Shown here: positions 8,141-12,829 of the stretch, piece after piece
Numbering within the stretch: the stretch's first letter is position 1
Layout of the letters: every line of letters starts with the position of its first letter
Assembly: GCA_013002925.1 (NCBI GenBank)
Contig: JABDLQ010000338.1
Location: 1 to 12,829, forward strand
Direction of reading: 5' to 3'
Origin: Gammaproteobacteria bacterium
GTDB lineage: Bacteria > Pseudomonadota > Gammaproteobacteria > Steroidobacterales > SZUA-146
DNA length: 12,829 nt
The notes under the pieces: model-generated
Seen by the model: only the letters and a program-made list of their open reading frames with translations
What the model was told of the DNA's origin: nothing
Databases searched by the model: none
Program-made: the position numbers and the translations under genes

Positions 8141-8150
8141 GACATATGTC
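8141..8150. repeat. Palindrome GACATATGTC
   Basis: A perfect 10-base palindrome about 255 bases before the NRPS start. AATTGCAATT, another perfect 10-base palindrome, lies at 8103-8112. Both could be half-site pairs for dimeric regulators; sequence alone does not show binding. Confidence 0.3.
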
Positions 8151-8406
8151 GGCGCACCGATGAATTTTAAGTACAATGCCGATGGTTACCCATTTTAGCT
8201 ATTAAATCGGCGCCTTATGGGTGAATCGGATACTCTGGTCACATGAGTCCTCACCATAATTTGACGCCGGTTAATGCATATTAAGGGTAGTTTTCCAGAA
8301 GTCTGCTCTCAAAATGTAAAGAAAAATTCGTGCAGTAAACTGCCTGTTAATTGGCATGTATGAGGGCACTGACGCAAATGCGATTGTCACTGAGTAATAA
8401 CAAGCA

Positions 8407-10917
8407 ATGAAAAACGTTCAGGATATCTACCCGGTGTCACCGATGCAGGAAGCCATGCTGTTACACAGCCAGGCACACACCCGTGATGACACCCTGTTTA
8501 ACCAGTTTTGTTATTACCTCGATGCCGATCTCGATCAGACTGCTTTTCAGCGCGCCTGGGAACAGGTCGTGGCACGCCATGCCGCTCTGCGCACCGCGTT
8601 TGTATGGGCGGGCGTAAAAACACCTCAGCAAGTGGTTCGCCAGACAGTCAAACCCGAATTTGTCATCGAAGATTGGCGGGCGCGAGATCCTGATCAACAG
8701 CGGCAGGATCTTGTTGATCTACAATCCCGGGACCGGGCGTCAGGTTTCGATCTCAAACGAGCTCCACTGATGCGTTTTCATCTGCTCAGACTGGCAGACC
8801 ACCGTTGGTTTTTCATGTGGAGTAATCACCACCTGATACTGGACCGGTGGTGTCTGGGCACAGTGTATTCAGACCTCAATCGCTTTTATAAAGGGCTGTG
8901 CGCAGGCGATAAAATGAATGACGCACCGGCGCCTTCGTTTCGCAATTACATCGACTGGATCAGACAACAGGATCGCACCCTGGCGCACAGATTCTGGCGC
9001 AACACACTTGCCGGGTTTAAGATCCCGTCTTTCTTATTACCGTGTTTAGAACAACGATCACCACCGGGGCAGTCTCAACAAAAGTTCGGTCTGCTAACAG
9101 TAGACGGCGAGATCTTCGACGCCTTGAAAAAATACGCCGGTTTGCACGGGCTCACTATGGGCGTGTTGATCCAGGGCGCCTGGGGATTGGCACTCAATCA
9201 GCATACCGGTCGCCAGGATGTCATTTTTGGAGCTGCGGTATCCGGCCGCCCTCCGGACCTGCCACAAGTTGATTCGATCGTGGGATCGTTCATCAATAAT
9301 ATACCGGTACGGCTGCGCATGCTGTCGCAAAGCACGATGGTAACCTACTTCAGGGAGCTTCAGGCAGCACAATTTCACCGCCATGCATTCGAATACCTTT
9401 CACCAGCGGATATCCGCCTCTGCGCACAATTTTCCGACGGCGCAAGTGCCAATTCGCTTTATGACTGTTTGTTCGTATGGTTGACTGGCGGACATGACAT
9501 GCACACTACCGATTTGCCCTTGCAGCCAGTATCGGTGCGTTATGCTACCAGTTATCCGTTGACCTTAAGCGTTGAGGACAACGGCAGTGGCCTGGACGTG
9601 CGTCTCGATGCCGCTGTGGCGACGGATGCAAATGTCCAGCCAGCATTGGACTCATTGCATTCGATATTGCAGGCTGTAGCGGCCTCTGATGGCAGGCTGG
9701 TTCTTGGTGAGTTACCCGGCTTCGTGAACGACGTGGAGTTTGATGGGGGGAACGTCCGGCAAGAAACTGAGCAATCAATGGGCAACGTAGCCGCCGCGAC
9801 AACTACGGTTGACGGCCCGATGCCATCAGGCCGTGAAGGCCTGCACATCGACATGATGAGGGACATGCTGTGCAGCGCCTGGCACGAAGTACTGGAGTAC
9901 GAAAAAATTGCGGATGACAGCGATTTTTTTGGCTTGGGTGGCACCTCTATTCAGGCTGCGCTACTGCACACAAAAATTGAAAGCGCAACGCGCAAATCCA
10001 TACCGTTGCTCGCGCTTTTTGGTGACCCGACCATTACCGGCATGGCCCGCATGATAACGGCAGAGGACTGGCCTCTGCAGCCTCATGTCGTGACTGCGCT
10101 GCGTGCCAGCGGAAAGCCAGCGCCATTATTTTGTGTTGCTTCGCCGGAAGTCAACACGCTGGGCTACTCTTTAATGACCCGCTATCTTGATCGCGCGCTT
10201 GACGTTTATGTGGTTCAGGCACCGCCGGTGACAGACACGTTAAGCCAGTTACACCCATCCGAGCTTGCTACCACTGCCAGCCACTATCTGGAGGCGATAA
10301 GAACCGTTCAACCGGCGGGGCCATATCGCATTCTGACCATGTGCGCCGGCTCACACATCAGTGTGGAAATAGCACGCCAGTTAGAAGCAGACGGTCTGGC
10401 CGTTGATTTTTTTGGTGTCATCAACACCTGGAGCCTGTATTCCATTTCCCGGTGGTTTTATGTTAACCGTTTTATAAATATTGCCCGATATTATCGTCAG
10501 CGGCTTGCCGGTATATTGACAAAAGAGGACACCAAACCCGACACTGGGCACGGACATGTGGCGCCTGTCCCGGCAGCATCGCATAGTGCCCAGATGGTGC
10601 CTGCGGAAGAACAGGCTGGCCTGGACAACCCCTGGATCAGTGAAGTGGGGTTTGCGCACAAGGACCCGAAAAACAAAAAAATGACCACTCCGGTCACGGT
10701 ATTTCGGCTTAAAAATCAGCAATATTGGCGAGTTCGCGATCAATCGCTGGGGTGGTCGAGACTCAGTGCTAATGTAAATATTGTACCAATGGCGGGTCAC
10801 GATCATGATGCCATGATGCGCGAGCCGCGTGTGCAGGATCTCGCCAACGCGGTAAGCAACTCTTTGAGGGCGCTGGCACAAAATACAGGAACTGAAATAT
10901 GCACTGCAAGAAAATAA
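8407..10917 (+). CDS. Nonribosomal peptide synthetase, condensation-carrier-thioesterase, no adenylation domain
   Basis: An 836-residue cytoplasmic NRPS. Residues 1-430 are a condensation domain: S-P-M-Q-E at 11-15, L-R-T-A-F at 61-65, active-site H-H-x-x-x-D at 141-146 (His142), and V-G-S-F-I-N-N-I-P-V at 292-301. After a 45-residue linker comes a carrier domain (about 480-552) with phosphopantetheine Ser514 in F-F-G-L-G-G-T-S. A thioesterase domain (about 570-825) closes the protein. The adenylation domain normally found between condensation and carrier is absent, not degraded, so the carrier must be charged by another enzyme or from another carrier. The thioesterase nucleophile position is Cys646 (T-M-C-A-G), the acid position is Asn673 and the His is 800. 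It probably joins two tethered substrates and releases the product. The start directly abuts the first condensation motif; no strong Shine-Dalgarno is visible. The downstream gene overlaps its end by 19 bases. Confidence 0.93.
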   Translation: MKNVQDIYPVSPMQEAMLLHSQAHTRDDTLFNQFCYYLDADLDQTAFQRAWEQVVARHAALRTAFVWAGVKTPQQVVRQTVKPEFVIEDWRARDPDQQRQDLVDLQSRDRASGFDLKRAPLMRFHLLRLADHRWFFMWSNHHLILDRWCLGTVYSDLNRFYKGLCAGDKMNDAPAPSFRNYIDWIRQQDRTLAHRFWRNTLAGFKIPSFLLPCLEQRSPPGQSQQKFGLLTVDGEIFDALKKYAGLHGLTMGVLIQGAWGLALNQHTGRQDVIFGAAVSGRPPDLPQVDSIVGSFINNIPVRLRMLSQSTMVTYFRELQAAQFHRHAFEYLSPADIRLCAQFSDGASANSLYDCLFVWLTGGHDMHTTDLPLQPVSVRYATSYPLTLSVEDNGSGLDVRLDAAVATDANVQPALDSLHSILQAVAASDGRLVLGELPGFVNDVEFDGGNVRQETEQSMGNVAAATTTVDGPMPSGREGLHIDMMRDMLCSAWHEVLEYEKIADDSDFFGLGGTSIQAALLHTKIESATRKSIPLLALFGDPTITGMARMITAEDWPLQPHVVTALRASGKPAPLFCVASPEVNTLGYSLMTRYLDRALDVYVVQAPPVTDTLSQLHPSELATTASHYLEAIRTVQPAGPYRILTMCAGSHISVEIARQLEADGLAVDFFGVINTWSLYSISRWFYVNRFINIARYYRQRLAGILTKEDTKPDTGHGHVAPVPAASHSAQMVPAEEQAGLDNPWISEVGFAHKDPKNKKMTTPVTVFRLKNQQYWRVRDQSLGWSRLSANVNIVPMAGHDHDAMMREPRVQDLANAVSNSLRALAQNTGTEICTARK

Positions 10918-12110
10918 AACAACTATTGATCCTGGCCGTGCTGTGGTGTGTCGGCCCGGCTGTGTGGGGCCATGCTCTCGACCAAAGCTATATATTTTTG
11001 ACCATTGAAGATAGTCGGGTTTCAGGTCATGTCGACCTGGCCATTCCGGATGTCAATGCCGCACTCAATCTGAATTTACCCACGGACGGCAGCGTCTCGA
11101 TGGACGATCTGACACCGCATTTCGAAGCAATTCATGGTTATCTGCAGCGTCGCGTTCAGATGTCTGTGAATGGCGGCACGATGGCCCTGCCGTTTACCGA
11201 ATTCAGTCTTTTTGACGTTGATCCCTCACAATATGTACAGCTTAATTTTGAATTTGCCGATTTACCGCGCGAACCGGAAACAATGGCATTTGACTATTCC
11301 GTACTGTTCGACATCAAACCGCACCACCGTGGATTGGTGGTTATCGAAAATAACTGGAAAACCGGCACCTTCAATAATGAGGCCAATGTTTCGCTGATTT
11401 TTCAGCCTGGTAAAAACAAGCAGTCGCTGGATTTATCCGACTCCTCACAATGGACCGGTTTTAGCGCACTGGTAGGCATGGGTGTTCACCACATCTGGAT
11501 TGGCATCGATCACATATTATTTTTGTTTGCCCTGTTGTTACCGGCCGTGATGCTTCGACAAGATGGCGCATGGCAACCGCAAATGCAATTTCGTGGGGCG
11601 TTTATACACGTCGTTAAAATAGTCACGGTATTTACGATAGCGCATACGATCACCTTAAGCTTGGCAGCGCTGAATGCAATTTCACTTTCGTCGCGGTTTG
11701 TCGAATCTGTCATTGCCATATCGATTGCCATTGCCGCGCTCGATATTCTGGTGCCGATTTTCAAACAGCGCATCTGGATCATTGTGTTTGCGTTTGGTCT
11801 GTTTCACGGGTTTGGCTTTGCCAGCGTACTGGGAGAGATCGGCATTCCATCAAATTACCTGGTGCATTCCCTGCTCGGATTTAACGTGGGAGTCGAGATC
11901 GGGCAGGTTGCGATCGTGATGGTGATTTTTCCCGTGCTGTACCTGTTGCGCAAACATTGGGTATATGTGAAAGCGATATTACCAGCCGGTGCGGTAACCC
12001 TGATCGGTATTTCGCTGTACTGGTTTATCGAACGTGCCCTGCTGATTGATTTACCCGCCGGCGCCCTGGTGAATTCAGTAAGGGATTGGGTTCAGGCACT
12101 TTTGACATGA
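10899..12110 (+). CDS. HupE/UreJ-family membrane protein with extracytoplasmic N-terminal domain
   Basis: A 403-residue inner-membrane protein. Residues 1-24 are a signal peptide or first anchor. Residues about 25-185 form a hydrophilic, beta-rich segment predicted outside the cytoplasm. About six membrane helices follow (roughly 188-218, 238-262, 265-287, 291-312, 323-350, 357-380). Conserved HupE/UreJ features include G-V-H-H-I-W-I-G-I-D-H-I-L-F at 195-208, T-I-A-H-T at 246-250, F-H-G-F-G-F-A at 302-308 and G-V-E-I-G-Q at 331-336. The His/Asp residues in helices suit metal passage. HupE and UreJ relatives are known or proposed nickel/cobalt permeases, but the long form with an N-terminal domain is poorly characterised. 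ATG at 10899 has AGGA at 10887-10890 inside the NRPS gene. The overlap implies coupled translation, tying it to the NRPS pathway. Metal transport is an inference. Confidence 0.88.
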   Translation: MHCKKIKQLLILAVLWCVGPAVWGHALDQSYIFLTIEDSRVSGHVDLAIPDVNAALNLNLPTDGSVSMDDLTPHFEAIHGYLQRRVQMSVNGGTMALPFTEFSLFDVDPSQYVQLNFEFADLPREPETMAFDYSVLFDIKPHHRGLVVIENNWKTGTFNNEANVSLIFQPGKNKQSLDLSDSSQWTGFSALVGMGVHHIWIGIDHILFLFALLLPAVMLRQDGAWQPQMQFRGAFIHVVKIVTVFTIAHTITLSLAALNAISLSSRFVESVIAISIAIAALDILVPIFKQRIWIIVFAFGLFHGFGFASVLGEIGIPSNYLVHSLLGFNVGVEIGQVAIVMVIFPVLYLLRKHWVYVKAILPAGAVTLIGISLYWFIERALLIDLPAGALVNSVRDWVQALLT

Positions 12111-12172
12111 ACGCTTTAGCTTACAGCTACGCCCACAAACGGTTGCGAGCTACGGATCACTATTCAGGATAG
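12107..12172 (+). CDS. 21-codon mini-ORF between membrane protein and acyl-CoA dehydrogenase genes
   Basis: An ATG at 12107 overlaps the TGA of the preceding gene (ATGA). It opens a 21-codon frame ending with TAG at 12170-12172, four bases before the dehydrogenase ATG. The dehydrogenase Shine-Dalgarno (AGGATAGG, 12166-12173) lies inside its last codons. The peptide is polar with several basic and aromatic residues and matches nothing I know. It may only carry ribosomes from one gene to the next, or it may be chance. Confidence 0.35.
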   Translation: MNALAYSYAHKRLRATDHYSG

Positions 12173-12176
12173 GCAC

Positions 12177-12829
12177 ATGGATTTTTCGTGGTCAGAGAAA
12201 CAGCTGGAATTTTATGATGCCGTGGTGGAGTTCGCGCGCACACAGCTTAACGACGATGTCGTCTTGCGCGATAAAAACAGCGTGTTTCCAATGGAATTGT
12301 GGCAAAAATGTGCCGACTTCGGTATCCAGAGCCTGCCGCTGCCAGAGCACTATTCACAGCGGAAGGAAGTCGATTTTCTGACGGCCATCCTGGCCATGGA
12401 AGCGTTGGGCTATGCGTGCAGCGACAACGGTTTGAATTTTGCTCTTAATGCTCAAATGTGGACCGTGCAACTGCCTTTGCTGCGTTTTGGTTCCGATGAG
12501 TTGAAGGAACAATATTTACCCGGCATGTGTAAGGGTCAGATCATCGGTGCACACGCGATTACCGAGCCTGCTACCGGCTCCGATGTTTTTAATATGGAGG
12601 CCAGCGCCACCCGAAGTGACGGCGGCTACATCATCAACGGGCACAAACACTATATTTCACTCGGCCCGATAGCCGATATTGCACTTGTATTTGCGCGCAC
12701 CGATCCCGATGCCGGCAAATGGGGTGTCAGTGCATTTGTGGTTGATACCGCAAGCGATGGCGTCGAAGTTGGTGCAAACCGTGAGAAAATGGGATTGCGT
12801 ACTGTGCCATTTGGCGATCTGACATTCAC
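12177..12829 (+). CDS. Acyl-CoA dehydrogenase family protein, N-terminal part
   Basis: The first 217 codons of a flavoprotein gene cut by the right edge; the family usually has about 380-400 residues. The N-terminal helical domain begins M-D-F-S-W-S-E-K-Q-L. The FAD/substrate block A-I-T-E-P-A-T-G-S-D is at 127-136. It is followed by the beta-domain signature N-G-H-K-H-Y-I-S at 154-161, and E-K-M-G-L-R near 203-208. Such enzymes introduce an alpha,beta double bond into acyl-CoA. In natural-product operons relatives act on acyl or aminoacyl groups on carrier proteins. The catalytic base lies beyond the edge, so activity cannot be judged. ATG at 12177 has AGGATAGG just upstream. It follows the NRPS and HupE-like genes with minimal spacing and probably belongs to the same operon, possibly tailoring the NRPS substrate. 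Confidence 0.93.
   Translation, partial: MDFSWSEKQLEFYDAVVEFARTQLNDDVVLRDKNSVFPMELWQKCADFGIQSLPLPEHYSQRKEVDFLTAILAMEALGYACSDNGLNFALNAQMWTVQLPLLRFGSDELKEQYLPGMCKGQIIGAHAITEPATGSDVFNMEASATRSDGGYIINGHKHYISLGPIADIALVFARTDPDAGKWGVSAFVVDTASDGVEVGANREKMGLRTVPFGDLTF

Larger units (their letters stand above)
7869..8406. other. Long intergenic region before the NRPS operon
   Basis: There are 538 bases without a convincing gene. An open frame on the minus strand (7883-8176) starts with TTG, resembles nothing I know and has no ribosome binding site. The region becomes visibly AT-richer after about 8080. It holds an inverted repeat (7966-7985), two perfect 10-bp palindromes (8103-8112 and 8141-8150), and CTGACAGG twice (7980-7987, 8089-8096). 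The promoter and operators of the NRPS operon probably lie here. A TTGACG at 8261-8266 is followed by TATTAA at 8279, but the 12-base spacing is too short to call a sigma70 promoter. Confidence 0.55.

Noticed and set aside
7883..8176. A 97-codon minus-strand frame in the gap before the NRPS gene
   Set aside because: It starts with TTG, has no Shine-Dalgarno, and the product has no recognisable features.
8261..8284. TTGACG followed by TATTAA as a promoter for the NRPS gene
   Set aside because: The spacing is 12 bases, well below the 16-18 expected for sigma70.
10381..10881. A 166-codon open frame on the minus strand inside the NRPS thioesterase region
   Set aside because: It is antisense to the conserved thioesterase domain, and no family resemblance is seen.

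Overview
The window looks like part of a bacterial chromosome with moderate GC content. It most resembles a pseudomonadotal genome, possibly a gammaproteobacterium, although that placement is an inference. The grounds are an alphaproteobacterial/Methanosarcina-type SerC, a long ACT-domain SerA, dense operons with short or overlapping junctions, and frequent GTG starts. I see no tRNA, rRNA, CRISPR array, insertion sequence or transposase.

Region 1 (1-1540, minus strand) holds a protein kinase and a PP2C-type phosphatase joined by a one-base stop/start overlap. The kinase is soluble and non-RD, and carries four tandem CPWC-type zinc ribbons at its C-terminus. The phosphatase runs off the left edge. 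Together they form a reversible Ser/Thr phosphorylation module. An untranslated divergent region follows (1541-1992).

Region 2 (1993-5720, plus strand) is a complete L-serine biosynthesis operon in the order serC, serA, serB, covering all steps from 3-phosphoglycerate to serine. Two further genes follow on the same strand at short spacing. One is a secreted protein of unknown function, which looks like an Ig-like domain interrupted by a long disordered insertion (5744-7045). The other is a C-factor-like short-chain dehydrogenase (7095-7868).

Region 3 (7869-8406) is a 538-base gap without a convincing gene. It carries several palindromes and repeated CTGACAGG-like words, and it precedes the most unusual part of the window.

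Region 4 (8407 to the right edge) appears to be the start of a biosynthetic operon. The first gene encodes an 836-residue nonribosomal peptide synthetase with condensation, carrier and thioesterase domains but no adenylation domain. Its thioesterase has Cys instead of Ser as the apparent nucleophile and Asn at the usual Asp position. It overlaps a HupE/UreJ-type membrane protein by 19 bases. That gene overlaps a 21-codon mini-ORF, which ends four bases before an acyl-CoA dehydrogenase gene cut by the right edge. The likely picture is a small, undescribed acyl- or aminoacyl-derived natural-product pathway that continues to the right, with building blocks loaded by an enzyme outside the window.
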